Below, in pieces: positions 42,701-55,090 of a DNA stretch of 64,000 nt. Position numbers and translations under genes: made by a program. Below the pieces are notes generated by a model. It searched no databases, had not been told where the DNA came from, and saw only the letters and a program-made list of their open reading frames with translations. Within the stretch, counting starts at the first letter, position 1. The number at the start of each line of letters is the position of its first letter. The DNA is from Gordius sp. MW1 (taxonomy: Eukaryota > Nematomorpha > Gordioida > Gordea > Gordiidae): positions 21,935,245-21,999,244 of the forward strand of contig OZ038528.1 of assembly GCA_964036665.1 (NCBI GenBank), given 5' to 3'.

Positions 42701-45700
42701 TAGTTGATCTCTTTGAAATAGAGAAACCATAGTTGCAAATGACAAACTGAATTACTTTTTCGAGCGTTCCAGAAAAGCCGCCCCGATCGGTGGTAAAGGG
42801 CATTTGGTGAACCAAGCCCACGGTTGAGGTCATGGTATTTACCATGTCGGTTAAGGAATTCGGTAACACTAGGACAATTAGATGAAAACGTGTCTTATTT
42901 ATTATTAAATGAAAACAAATATTTGTAGCAAAAGTAATTAAAAGATAAGATTTGCTTTAAAATGCAAAATTTCATATTATATTAAATTTTTAAACTATAT
43001 AAACATCTTAAGTCATTCGCTATGTTTTCTCTCGCCACTTTGCATTTTCTATACAATTTTAACATTTAAATAACTTCATATAAAAGTACGTTAGATGATA
43101 ACTTTAAAAGAGTAGATCTATGGAAAAAACTTGATAGGCCAAATATTTAAAAATATTACTAAATTTTTCAATTGTAAAAAAACGTAATACTCACAAATTA
43201 CAATGTAGCAGCTCTTTAAAATCATCTGTAATCACATAAAATAGATAGATACTGACGTTAAAATTTCACAATTTTATATATAACCAAATCCCTGCGGTTT
43301 TTAATGATGTCAAATAAAAATTAAGGTATAAAAAGTAGTTTTTCCACGACACAAGCAAGATTTTACTTTTGATCCCGGCATCAGAGATCAGGATTAAGCC
43401 GTATTTGGCGGAGTTGTAAGCTGGCAGCATGTTGTTAATTTTCGAATTTATAACGATCTCCGGTCCCCCTGCAAAAATTTAGCCATAAACTATGAAAGTC
43501 AACGTCTTTTAAAAAGGAAAATAGACGATTATGACCGAGATTTAAACAGAAAAATGTCTTTTAAATGTAAAAATTGAGAGCACATACAAGATTTTGGTGC
43601 AAAAAAGATAGCTCATTCGGGTAAAATTATATTTTTAAATAAAAAATTGGGATTATTGTTAATTTTGTAAAGTTTAAACAAACGAATGCAAGTGATACCT
43701 AGGTAGAGGGTTGCATCCACTTTGGAATATTTGTCCATCAGGCGTTTTACTAACATGATGCACGGATCTTTGTAGTCTTGAACGCAAAAGCAAATCTCAA
43801 ACTAGAAGGGATGCAACGGTTGCAAAATAAAAAGTCAATAATTAGCGTATGGTGGTCACACACACTAATGAGGGGTTTACCAAAAGAGGACAAATGACAT
43901 GGGAATCCTTGGACAAAATTTTAATTAAGTCAATAAGTGTAATGATTTTTTTACATTGAACCATAATTTGGTAACCATATAATAAGTTAAGGAGGGGGGG
44001 GGCATGTGCTCCGCGTTGGCTTTCTATTAATAAGTCTAAAATTCCGATTTGAATTGTTTGAAGTGTAATTGAATGTTCTGTCAAGCTAGTTCCAAAAAGT
44101 CGCAGAATTATATCTAAACTAATTTTATTAATTGGAATAAACCATCTCACTCATCATAATATAAGATCTAGAGCTCTAGTCAAACAGCATAATTTTATAT
44201 GACATAAAAATTAATTTAAAAATAAATATTACGCTTTTTTAAAGAGAAAAAAAAGAAATACTACCAAGAACCATTAATACTGTCAGTAGTATTCCAAGAA
44301 GCTTTCGGCAAAATAATGAAAATAATGGATTTGTTTGGCCAATCCAAAAGTGATTAGATTACACATGTCGTTGGAATAGTAATTCAGAAAGGTTGACAAA
44401 AAATAAAACATTAACCAAAAAAAACCATTAGTTCTCGAAAATAATACTTTTGAGATTAAATGTGACATCGTCGCAATATAAAAACGCTTAACGGCAAAAT
44501 AAAGCTTAACGCTAAGCAGGCCTACTAAGTCGGTGCCTTTATATCCCTCCTAAATCCAAAGAGGAAAAAGTCAAAATCTGGGGGGATAAAAGTCCAAATA
44601 AGAGGAAGGAAGGAAAAAAAATGGCACAAAAGCGATTTATAAATGTGGGGAAGCTTATTAATAAGAGGTGGCTGGCTGGTTGCTTTTTAAGGGGAAGATC
44701 TATTAAGATATAGCACCTGCTTAATAATCCCTACTTAAAAGGGGTGAGGTGTCGAATGGCCTCGAGTGCCCCCGTATAGATCAAATAGAATACCTTACAT
44801 TTTTGGAAGGCTTAAATGCGTTTGGCTAATGGGTTATTTTTGGGGGAAAAAAGCATTTAAAATCTCATTGAAGACCCCGTAACTTCGGAAAAGAGATCAA
44901 AAGGCATTGATTAAGATGTTTTATACGATAAAATTATGTGTTATAAGCTACAAAAACCGACAAATATTTCTTGGCTCGATTAATCTCCATCCAATATAAA
45001 GCAGTGGCAAAGGCTAAAATTCCACAGATTGAGCTGGGGTGTCTTGTAATTATCGAGGTAATAATAACTACCGATCTTTTGCTCATACATTTATTTCCAT
45101 TTCCAATTCCTTAACAATAAATGTCACAAGAGTGGCATATGAAAGATTTTCTCCTCCATTTTATTTAGTGTTAGAATTAAATCTATGTAATTTATTAAGT
45201 TCAAGCTAAACTCGGTAAATTGCCTCAAAGTTTTATAGTTAGAGATTCTTTTCTTCGGGCTACAATCTAAATTGCCTTTACATGGTATGTAATCTGGTAT
45301 TTAAAGATTAGTCTTCGCAACAAAAACATAAGGTTCATGAAAAACATTACATAGCGGAATCGATTGGCGCAACCCAAAGCGACAAAAGAAACTAACCCTA
45401 AACTTTCAACCTATTTGCCATAACCGTGTTCCAACAAAAAACACTACTATTTTTGACCGAAACCACGCATATAAACCATAGCCCCAAAAGCTATTTACAT
45501 TCAACATTTTAAAAATATAAAAATTAAAATGTATTTTTACCGTGGGATAATCGAGCGTGAAGAAAGTTTCCAAGTTGTGGTACAAATTCGGATCGACGCC
45601 CATGAGCGGTTTTATCACGGTAACGCCCGGGAGCGTCGCCCGTTCCTTACCCCCCACGTCCACAACCACCACTCCCAGGGCTCTAGCACTAGCTCCAGAG

Positions 45701-48216
45701 GAAGGTGAGCCAGGGGGTGAGGGAGAAGGGTAAACGCCCGCGAGCGTACGAACGCTCGAGCCGCCCGACAAGGAGCGATAATGGTTAAGGACGTGACGCT
45801 GTGGCGCTTGAGTAGGAGCGGCAACGTCGAGCGTCTTACGTCCACCCCCACAGCCCACGGAAAATGAACGGGAGTGATGGTGAGGGTGACGCGCCGTCAC
45901 GACGCTTACGGGCGGGCCCGTAAGGGTGGGTGTAACGAGCGTCACGATAACAGCACCCCCCGAGGGGGAATCGCACCGCTAAAGTTAAAAATAATGCCGA
46001 GTTACTACATAGCTCGGTTGCTTGAGTTATAAATAAAAAACCAATGATCGGTCCTTAATTAACCCTTTCCGATCTTTGTACGCGTAAAAAATAATATTAA
46101 TTTCTATGAAATTTATCGGCTCGCTTTTGGCTGTCCTGTCAAACTTGTAATTTTTAATAATTGTCATGGAAACTTATACCGGTTTTTAATGGCTGTGGAT
46201 TTATGCTTCTGTAATTAAGACTTTTATTTTGCTTTCGCAAATAGACTAGCTAATGACTGCTGATTTTTTTAGACATTAAATGCTATGCAATTTATGAGTT
46301 CACTTTAGGGGTCCTGTCCGTCATGTTCAACTTGGACTAATTGGAATGGAAACTTATGATTCTGCAGAAGACTTTTTTGCTTCGACATAAAAACTAGCTA
46401 TGACCGCTGGTTGACTTTCATTTTTCCGACCTCACCTGAAACCAAATTCCATTTTTTGAGTGCTCCGATTGATTACCTAAATTTCTTTTTGCAGCCTGTC
46501 AGACTGTTGCTTCATAACAAACTGGCTAAATAATTCTCTACAAATTAATGATGACCGATGCTTACTTCTAATTTGTCTAACACTAATTTAAAGCCAATAT
46601 ATACTTTTTTTATTGATATTTTTGCTACTAATTTTCGTAAATCTTACCATTTGAAACTTGCCCCATATTTAATTTGTCTGACCTCAGCCCGAGTCCAAAT
46701 TTTTATTCTTGGGCCTGGAGCTTTTGGTCATTTTGGCACCACTGGTGCAAATATACATTTTTCCCACAAAAAACATTAATTTTTGGCTGAAAATAAATGA
46801 TGACCGTTCTCTGGTCAAAAACCAATCATATTTTCCCATTTTTAGGGTCCTAACTTGATTCTAAATTTTTTGTAACTTATTTTTAAATTTGTCCAATATG
46901 TTGGTGTGGGTGGCTAAATTTTATGCCAAAAATGAATATATTTTTCTGCCCCCTGTTTATAGTTTGACCATTTAACAAACTATTATCCTCCACCTTCATA
47001 TGCATTCCCCCCCCCCCCCCCCCCATTATAACTCGGCGTTAATTTAGTGTTTTATAATTTTATATTAAAAAACAAAGGCGACCCTCACAATTGTCTCATA
47101 AACTGCTAGAGGTCTGCAGGACCTCACCTGACCAGTGGAGAATTTGCCAACGAGGGTTAGGGAAAATAGCAGGTTAAGCCTAAACTAGAGTCTATCGATA
47201 AAAATAGGTCTTTTCAATAAACTCACAAATGTTTAATCCATATTTACTAATTGTAGTTATTTTTTTATCTTCATTAAGGTATATTTTGAAACACCATTTT
47301 TTCTTCGATAGCTGTCCCATGCGGCTCATCAATCCGAGACCATTAATAAAACCAATTTTCCTAGGTCTTATCATTAAAAGAAATTAATGGGCTGAGTATA
47401 GTTTAATATTATGACCTGAAGTAGTGAAAAACAGAAGCCTTTAAATATAACTTGTAAATCTATATATATAAAGTAAGGTCTATGTATGTGTGTATGTATG
47501 TGGATAAGGGCTAAATTCTGAAACTACCGGCCCGATTCGCGCGAAAATTTAGCCATAGATGCCCAGGGCGGCCAGGGGTAAAATAGCTTTTTCAGAATCC
47601 TAAAATTCCGTCTAGTTTTAAAAATATCGGACATTACGTTTTAAAAAAGGGCTAAACTCTGAAACTACCGGCCCGATTCGCGAAAATTTAGCCGTAGATG
47701 CCCAGGGCGGCCAGGGGTAAAATAGCTTTTTCAGAATCCTAAAATTTCTTTTCGTTTTAAAAATATCGGACATTTCCCGGCCAGCAGTTTCATTTATAGC
47801 ATCATATACAATAATGACGTCATACATACAAGGCTGAAGTTTTCTCGAATTTTATTATATTAAAGAAAATTGTATTCTTAGCAAAACAACGATAGATCAA
47901 AAAACGTTTGGTCTGTTTAAGTTTAGTCGACTAAAACCAAATAACATATGGATATAACGAGAAAATTACTTCTTGGCAAGACGTCGCTATCTGCATGGAG
48001 CCATCGTGGGCCGAGCTAGGGTTATGGGGTTCGGTCCCAATTTCTGAATCGATCTGAACAACCGTAGTGGCATTACTACTAGCATAGTTGCCCGGGCTGG
48101 TGCTATCGGATTTTGCAAATCCATTGACAGATTGATAAATCGTCCCGTTATGCTGGGTATTGTTAATGGTGTAATCGTCGAATTTCTTGTGGGATGCGCG
48201 GTACAGCCTTATGCGT
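39748..48216 (-). CDS. UGCG: Ceramide glucosyltransferase (first exon not found)
   Basis: UGCG adds glucose from UDP-glucose to ceramide on the outer Golgi face. Eight exons join in phase: 48216-47970, 45978-45541, 43801-43699, 43468-43367, 42868-42756, 42030-41765, 40814-40625 and 39933-39748 (stop TGA), about 547 codons. The GT21 motifs appear in order: [25 protein letters not shown] (D1), LISDAGIK (D2), [11 protein letters not shown] with the conserved His, [24 protein letters not shown] (D3) and RIIRWTKLR with the (Q/R)xxRW motif. C-terminal hydrophobic segments and [11 protein letters not shown] follow. The exon carrying the N-terminal membrane anchor is missing; 48216 starts within a codon, [14 protein letters not shown], like the juxtamembrane RLHLNKK in human. 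About 180 residues rich in Ser, Gly, Pro and His stand between that point and LPGV, where human has about a dozen. Introns hold many repeats. Confidence 0.93.
39999..40182. repeat. Palindromic element, GTGTTGTAAAAAC family, copy 2
   Basis: TAGTGTTGTAAAAACGGC at the left is inverted as GCCGTTTTTACAACACTA at the right, with GGGTTTTGTTTGGTCG and its inverse next. It lies in the last intron of the glucosyltransferase gene. Confidence 0.88.
41451..41710 (+). repeat. Dispersed repeat, matches 38285-38540
   Basis: Second copy of the repeat at 38285, in the intron between glucosyltransferase exons 41765 and 40814. The coding frame of the preceding exon runs on into this intron by chance. Confidence 0.65.
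42229..42509. mobile_element. 281-bp MITE with 9-bp target duplication
   Basis: ATAGACTAATAGACTACTC and the inverse GAGCAGTCTATTAGTCTAT bound it, with subterminal matching CACTTATCAAAATGGC on opposite strands. GCATAAATC flanks it at 42220-42228 and 42510-42518. A 9-bp duplication fits Mutator-like elements. It is non-coding and sits in a glucosyltransferase intron. Confidence 0.87.
46107..46600 (+). repeat. Dispersed repeat R500, copy 2
   Basis: It shares the ordered blocks of 8515-9010 (CAAATAGACTAGCTAATGAC, ATGACCGCTGGTTGACTT, ACAAACTGGCTAAATAATTC). Weaker matches run on toward 46860. It is in the large intron between glucosyltransferase exons 47970 and 45978. Confidence 0.65.
47007..47024. 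repeat. C18 homopolymer
   Basis: Eighteen uninterrupted C in an intron of the glucosyltransferase gene. Confidence 0.9.
47459..47790 (+). mobile_element. Helitron-like 5' end with 130-bp tandem duplication
   Basis: TCTATATATATAAAGTAAGG at 47459 has the form of the Helitron starts at 36901 and 37379. It is followed by GTATGTGTGTATGTATGTGG and two adjacent copies of a 125-135 bp block containing TGAAACTACCGGCCCGATTC, TAGATGCCCAGGGCGGCC and TAAAATAGCTTTTTCAGAAT. No coding sequence or 3' terminus is seen. It lies in a glucosyltransferase intron, plus strand. Confidence 0.6.
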
Positions 48217-48348
48217 CTGCACGTGAATAAATAATTATAAAAAAAAGATATTTAAACTAAGTGTCTTAATCTCAGCTCGAGGCCCAACTTTTTAATATTG
48301 AATTCACGTTTAGCCCGACCTTCGACCTATTACAAAAAACGTTTATAA

Positions 48349-48513
48349 CATGGGCGTAGCCAAGGGGAGGGGGCAGGGTGGGGCGGCTGCCCCCTCAAAA
48401 TCCAAAAATTTGTTGCAATTTTTTAAATTTATGGCTAAATTTCAAAAAATGATCATTTTGCCCCTCCCTAAATCATTAATGCCCCCTCTAATTCCAATGC
48501 TGGCTACGCCCAT
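48349..48513. repeat. CGTAGCC-family element, well preserved
   Basis: CATGGGCGTAGCCAAGGGGA at the left and AATGCTGGCTACGCCCAT at the right. It shows the family middle with GGCGGCTGCCCCCTC and TTTTGCCCCTCCCTAAATCA. It lies just upstream of the most 5' glucosyltransferase exon found. Confidence 0.9.
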
Positions 48514-49710
48514 GGTTTTGAATTTTGAGTTGCGGTCGGTTCACCAAAAAGGATAAATTTGTGTTGCCAAATCAATTTTAGATAAAACCATAAATTGCAT
48601 AGCAGTTAATAAAAGTGGCTAACACATTTTGCTAAATAATTCTAAATGTACAAGCATAGAGACATGGCTGAATAAGAGCTTGTCTTAATATCGGATTTTG
48701 CTGGGCAGCAAAAACGTGTCTTAACTTGGAATTCACAGCAGATTTACATTTCAGACGCGTAACATAACAGCGATTTTGTAAGATGCAAACTTTTTCCTAA
48801 GCTGAAATGTTGTAAGTTTATAAATTTTTAGGTATCAGCAAAGTTTAGATTTAATCTCAAGAGTTGAAATAAACAAAAAAACGTTTTTAACTGTCAAAAA
48901 AAACAAAATATTAATAATTACAACCGAGTTTGACCCAATAAATTGAATCGGATATTTAAACAAAGATAAATTCGCGAGATTTGAATCTAAATCCGATATT
49001 AAGACGAGCCCTAAGAAGTGCCCCCGATATTGGGATAATAAAAACCGATAGAAATTAGAAACTTTCTCCGCCGTGCGATTTGTATTTCGCGTCTTGATGC
49101 AATAATATAACTCAACTTTAGCGCTTATTAGACTTACGAGTTAGGGCCGAAACTAAATATGTCAACGATAAATGGGGTGAAATGCGAGTTAGGCGACGCC
49201 ATTGAAACATTTCACTTTGAAAGCTACTAAATCAAAGGCCAAGAAATAAAACAGGGATTAAACATTAAGCAGCTTAAAATGTTTGTTTAGATAAGAGATA
49301 AAACTCAGCCCAAAATTATAGCAAATTTTGTAAAAGAGAATCTTTTCGGGGTTCAAACGTAAATATTAGGGCCTTCTAACTTCAAAGTATTATAGCTGCG
49401 TTTGTGGGGAAGAATGGGTTGAATAACAAGTTTGTTAAACGGATATTTTATCTTTAACTTTTGCCAAATAATTTATTACGCCAACTCAATGATGTAAAAA
49501 AGAGCGCTGTTGCCTATTCCCCCCCCCCCTTTAAATTTCTGTGTAAAATAGTACGGCAAGCGTGTAAATTCTAAAGAGATAAGGGATAAAAGCAACATCT
49601 ATTCTATTTGTATTGTAGAATTACGATTTTTATCTTATCTCTAAAAGCAGGCATGAACAACAAGGAATGCTAGTGGATGCCTCCTTTACTCCTAAATAAG
49701 TCATGTTAGC
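48514..49710. other. Spacer, possible upstream intron or promoter of UGCG
   Basis: The missing first glucosyltransferase exon must lie at or beyond this side. I could not find an exon with a membrane anchor and a matching donor here. A C run lies near 49520. Confidence 0.4.
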
Positions 49711-49820
49711 AAAGACCTGCAGGGCGGCCCAAAATTCGGCCCGACCCGAGACCGCTTTGGGTCAAGCTAGCTCGGAATAATGGGCCAACCCGACCAGACC
49801 CGAATCAAACCCTAGCCAGC
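49711..49820 (+). repeat. hAT terminus fragment
   Basis: CAAAGACCTGCAGGGCGGCC followed by repeated CGGCCCGACCCGAG-type motifs resembles the ends at 19485 and 32798. No partner end is found within a few kb. Confidence 0.55.
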
Positions 49821-49882
49821 TAATCAAATTTTTTTTTAAATAAAACTATATTTAAAATAAAATGAATATAAATTTCATACAT

Positions 49883-50279
49883 GGTAGTGTTGTAAAAACG
49901 GTTGTGTTTCGATTGGTGGGCCTTTGGTTTTAGTTGACTAAACATAGGCCAAAGGTTTTTTAGTCTGTTTATCAATTTTTGCTTACAATTTTTAAATTTA
50001 TTCACATTTTTCAAAATAAATAAAGGAGTTATTAGAGTTTTAAAAATAACATAGGTAAATAATTCAAAATATATTATAAGTCTCAACGTGTAAAAATTAA
50101 AGATGTAACAAAATGTAATTCATCACAGTGTAAATTACACCAAATTATATGATCACAACTAAGAAAACGCTAACGCAAGAAACCCATGCATGAAAGGCTC
50201 TATCTAAAAGTATCGAGTGTTATTTTAGGTTTTACGTAAATTACCGACTAAACAACGGCTAGCCATTTTGACAACGTAT
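49883..50279. repeat. GTGTTGTAAAAAC element, interrupted or decayed
   Basis: The left end TAGTGTTGTAAAAACGG is clear; the right end is only weakly present as CGACTAAACAACGGCTAGCC followed by TTTTGACAACGTA. The roughly 280 bp between are AT-rich and unlike other copies, so something was probably inserted. Confidence 0.5.
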
Positions 50280-50804
50280 AAAGAAACAAAAAAAAATCGT
50301 TGAAGATGTGGTGTAATTTCGGACAGGACAGGAGAGACGCCTTAGTCGTATTATAAAGAACAGTGTTTTAACAACTATAAAGCCGCTTGCCAACATAAAT
50401 TACAAGCAAAGGGATGAGAGATCAAAAAACTTCATAAAACGATCGATTTCAGAGAAATTTGAAAATACGACAAAAATTAATGAATAAATAATATTACTAG
50501 TTGTTTTACTAACATTTTAACTAAATGTAAGTCTACGTGGGAAATGACTTTGGTGATGTGCAAAAAAAAATCGATTTACAAAACAAATTACTAGGCCCGT
50601 ACAATTATTCTTCAATTACTTAAACCGGTTTTTACAGAATAAATGAGGGATAGCCGGAGAGAAACAAATTAATTTTGGCATATTATAACCACAAACACTA
50701 TTAATAATAATGATATGATTAGTTTGATAAAAATAAAATAATTGAATCAAATTATATGACGGAATTTAGTAAACCTGATGAAAAAAATTTAATATTACCA
50801 TTGC

Positions 50805-51241
50805 CTTAGCGACAAGAAGAGACCCGATGGACAGACCCTCATCCCGTGGGCAAAAGGGCTATGCCTAGCATGGGACTACACTTGTCCGGATGCCTTTGCA
50901 CCCTCAAACCAAAACAAAGACCCCCTTGTCGATTCTGAAAGAAAAAAGTCAGCTAAATACGCAGAACTTAATTCCTCACTCTTTTTCTGCCCTATAGTGA
51001 CCACTACCCTTAAGCCCTCCTGAAAGAATTGGGGCGCCGTATAGCTGCCAATACCCTTGACAAAAGGGAAACTTTTTTTTAAAACAGAAAATCGGAATTA
51101 TAATTTGTCATTTCAACGCGATCGCAATTTTTGAATGTTTACCTATAGCATATAATTTTTATACTAGTATATAGTTTCATTTAATAAAAGATATTATTAT
51201 TATTATTAATAAATAAATGAATAAATAAAAAAATATATATA
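50805..51241 (+). mobile_element. LINE 3'-end fragment
   Basis: The plus strand reads RPDGQTLIPWAKGLCLAWDY, then TCPDAFAPSN and KSAKYAELNSSLFFCPIV, the same C-terminal segment as RPDGSSLVPW...APSN in the LINE at 14749-16423. Stops follow, near 51015 and after. It ends in a TTATTATTATTATTAAT run and an AT-rich tail. Confidence 0.82.
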
Positions 51242-51331
51242 TATAAAGTAATCTATGTCATATTGCGCTCGTCGACTAAAAGGTTCTACTCCGTTGTCAA
51301 GAAAAATGCGACTACTTTAAAAATTAGTGTT

Positions 51332-51420
51332 AGAAAAAAGGCTGGGTTTTGTTTTGTCGATCTTTGGTTCAGCTAAGACTAAGACTAAATCGACTCAGGC
51401 CCATTTTTTGTAGCACACTG
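51332..51420. repeat. GTGTTGTAAAAAC-family half element
   Basis: AAGGCTGGGTTTTGTTTTGT followed by CGATCTTTGGTT and later GACTAAATCGACTC is the left half of the family. The right half is decayed. Confidence 0.55.
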
Positions 51421-51504
51421 GAACAAGCGGGGTGGTGAGACGTCCAACCTTTAATTTACCACTAATGATCACCGATTAAGTCCGAAGATGAATCGACACT
51501 ACAC

Positions 51505-51521
51505 GGGGGGGGGGGGGGGGG
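51505..51521. repeat. G17 homopolymer
   Basis: Seventeen uninterrupted G in non-coding DNA. Confidence 0.9.
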
Positions 51522-53376
51522 AGGGGCCGGCCAAGAATATGCTCGTCTTTTCTCGGGTTTCACAATTGTTTACTGAACCTTAAAGTAGCCAACAGTAAAG
51601 TAAGGGTCAACATTTTTACCCAATTCCCACCCAAATTTAGATTATAGAGTATGACAAGAACTTGAATAACTAAGCCAACTTAGTTATTTGCATTCAATGC
51701 TGGCAAAACTGGATCCCGCACGGCCGGGCCCAAGGACATCAAAAATCCGCTTGAAGCTCTCAGTGAATTTAAATGGCTCTACAGGTCAAAACTTCATTTT
51801 ATTAAGAGATGTTTGGAGGAATGGTTATAATTTGGGTTCCCGGCATTATTCCAAATAACAAATGTAGCCTAAAATAAAATAAATTGATTGATCCACTACG
51901 ATTCGCCCTTTCCTACTCGCAATTTCATAAGGTAAAAGTTTATAAAAGATGTAGTAAAAATAAAATATCATCCTTGACATAGCGGGTGGTTGGGTTGGGC
52001 GTCGTTATTACAGCTCTCTAATTAAAATTGCGAAACCGCCCCGAGGTGTTTTACCCGTCGCCTCCATTTTATAAAGAAAGGAGAACGACAATGTAGAAAG
52101 TGGAGTCGACCTTTGACCTATTAATTGACGGCAACATTCCTGCAGCGGGAAAAAGAAGTGGAAAATTGAGATCAATTTTCTTGCTAAGAAATTGGATAGT
52201 GCTCTAATATCCGTCTTGGATCATGTTAATCAGGCTGAGGATGTGGTGAAATAAAATGGCATATCACGTTACATTTAATAGGTTAAAACTTTCGAAAATA
52301 TATTATCAAGTGGTCTGTGAGTAGGCCATCCAACAAAATTTAGGAGATGGGTGTCGGATTTAGGGTGTCAGAAAATTAGGTAGACTAATGAAGTTGGGTT
52401 ACTTTATTGATGTAAAACTGCAACGACTAAAGCGAAATAAAAAAATACATAAATTTAGGTGTTGATGTTACGTTACTTTACGAGTTTAACCAACTTTATT
52501 TTTCTTTAAAAATCAAATTATAATTTTTAAAAATTGGATAATTAAGGTCCCAGCTACTATCTGAATCACCGTTTTCAACAACCTGATCAACCTAGGGTTA
52601 AGGCAATATTATAAAATCAATGATTGTTATAATACTAAGTTCGTTGATAATAATTACTTAAAATCGGTATATAAATCGCCAAAAACTAAAATTTATTAAA
52701 AAGACGTAAAGCATTACGAATAGGTCGTTTAATCAAAAAATTATATATGTATCGAAAAAATTCACATTAGATATAGAATATGAAATAAGTTTAAACAAAA
52801 AATTTAGCTGCGACATAAGCAGCAGATAGATTTACTCATGTCGACAGTACTAACTCCAAGTGCTGCTATTATCTGAATAACATATTAACTTTTGAAGGTT
52901 GTGGGCAATGTTCCAATTCCACTCAAAATTAAATGCCGTCAAAGGCTATTAAACGCCATTTCAATATCGTTAGGAACCAGCTACTTATTCCACCCATTAG
53001 TTTATTAGTGTGCTATTAAAGCAATCTACAGCAAAATAACAACTAAATGAGGAAATTTAAATAAATTAACTAAAGCAATTTTTGTCAAAATTATTTATAC
53101 ATAGTGTTGTGAATGAACGCGTTCAAATTTAACGTTCGTTCAATTTTAAAAACCCTTTTTTATTTTTATTTATTTGAAAAATGATGTTAATCCTAATTTT
53201 GTAACAAAAGACTTATATTTTTAAATCAGCTGTTTTTCCTTTTTTCTATTGCCTATTCTGAAATACTTTTAACATACCATAACGTGGAAAAGAAGATAAG
53301 ATTAGTTTATTAATTTGATATTAATTATTAATTACATTTAATTTTATAGATTAATATGGACAATCATATTATTATA
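51522..53376. other. Spacer, nothing recognised
   Basis: AT-rich DNA without a recognised gene. A palindromic GAACGCGTTC-type motif followed by AACGTTCGTTCAA at about 53115-53145 may be an element end. Confidence 0.45.
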
Positions 53377-53560
53377 GGGCCTTTCCATGTCGAATCGTCA
53401 AAAAAAGACGATTTTCGACCGACCATCTCAGATATAAATAATTTTTGGTGAGGATGTAGGCCTCATGTATTAGAGTAATTTCGGAAAATTTTAGCCATTT
53501 TGGGCCAATACTTTTTAAGTTATGGACGTTTAAAAAGCCAAAATCACGCTCGAGACCGTT
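53377..53560 (+). repeat. GGGCC-terminal repeat, left arm or copy
   Basis: It starts GGGCCTTTCCATGTCGAATC and includes GACCGACCATCTCAGAT, GTGAGGATGTAGGCC, CATTTTGGGCCAATACTTTT and GCCAAAATCAC. The inverse of these blocks, in the same order, is at 60518-60678. Confidence 0.75.
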
Positions 53561-54910
53561 TTAAAGATTTTACTATTTTTGTCATATTTTTGAAAGTAAT
53601 GGCGCTATTCAATCAAATTTTGGTGCATTTTGTTCCTAAAAAAATTCTCTATCCAAATAATTTAACAAAAAACCCCAAACTTTTGTGGTTACTTTTTCGT
53701 GGTCAAATTAGTGAAAAATCATAAAAACTATTTGTCGATTATATGAAATCACCAATTTCACAATGTGCACTCCTTTATGACCCATTATCATATTTCAATC
53801 ATAAAAAGTTTGGGACCGGCTACAATGGTCAAAAATTCAAAAAATTACATTTTTACTAAAAATATTTATAGATGGCGGTATAATCACTAATCACAAGAAC
53901 ATATTATGATGTTTGTTTTTCATCAAATGTGATATTTATTAAAATACATGGTAAATAAATATTATTGGAATAAAAATAAAACTTAAATTTTGATCTCTTC
54001 GCGCTTTGAAAAGTACAAATCTAAATTAATCGTGAATTTTAATCAAGTGTCAGTTTTAACAAACAAGCATTTAGATTTTCGGGGCAGAGTAGGCGAGCAT
54101 AGCTTTATAATTAACGGTTTTTTACAGATGAAAAACGAGATTCTTAAACGGGTTTTTAATTGATTTAAAAGCAGAAAATGTGCATAATATTAAAACGAAT
54201 TTTAGTATTGTGCTATCTTTGAAAATAAACGGAATTCTCGTAACTAAACAGGGGAAAAACTAAAAAATAATCAGCGTGCTTGCAAAAATCAGCTCAAAAT
54301 AATGAGATTAACTCTGGTTGACTGGGGAAAAGTTAAAAGTTAAGAGACTAATCTAAGGGTACTCGAAAAGTATTTTTGCACTTTGAAGTCGCATCTTTAA
54401 AAAGTTAGCTAGGTAAATAAAAGAGTCGAGAGCAAAACAGTATTTACATACATATAACGCTAAAGCTAAAATAATGTGTTTCAATATAGCTTTACATGCC
54501 CCTTTCCCCCAACTTTATTTAAACCTTTACGCCATAAATACTTAGAGAGTATAAAAAAAAATGTTTTGTGAAAGCGACGATATCAAGAAGCAGCAAATTC
54601 ACCGCGACGAACCAATTTAAAAGGTCTTCTTGTCAAAACAAAAGCGTCTCACAAGTCGTCGGCCAGCCCCAGTCAAAGAATCGATAGCAAAATGTCCTAT
54701 TAAACAAGTGGGCCGTCTATGTCCCAAAAAGAGATTTTAAAAGTGGAGACCGCGAAAATAAAAAAAATATAGGTAAGCTATGGCTTTAACGCGTTCTTAA
54801 CAAATACAGTAATGGAAATCCTATGGCTAGAATCAATCTAAAACAGGCCCTAATTTTCTAGAAACTAGTAAATAGTGTGGAAAAAACCGACAATTAGTCA
54901 AGGTCCTGAT
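53561..54910. other. Spacer, nothing recognised
   Basis: AT-rich. It may be interior sequence of an element bounded by the two GGGCC-terminal arms, but holds no readable coding sequence. Confidence 0.4.
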
Positions 54911-55090
54911 TGTGTTGTAAAACGGCTGGGTTTTGTTTGGTCGACCGTTGGCGTTGGTCGCCTAAACGCAATCAGACTAAAGATTTTTTAGTCAGTTTTT
55001 CTTAGTCGCATAAATAGACTAATGGTTTGATGTTTAGCCGACTAAAACCAAAGATCGACCAAACAAAACCCAGCCGTTTTTACAACACTA
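54911..55090. repeat. Palindromic element, GTGTTGTAAAAAC family, copy 3
   Basis: TGTGTTGTAAAACGGCTGGG at the left; CCCAGCCGTTTTTACAACAC at the right. Inner motifs GTTTTGTTTGGTCGACC and its inverse are intact. Confidence 0.88.

Noticed and set aside
44283-44468. Hydrophobic open stretch [16 protein letters not shown] resembling a membrane anchor
   Set aside because: It lies inside an intron downstream of established glucosyltransferase exons, so it cannot be the missing first exon.
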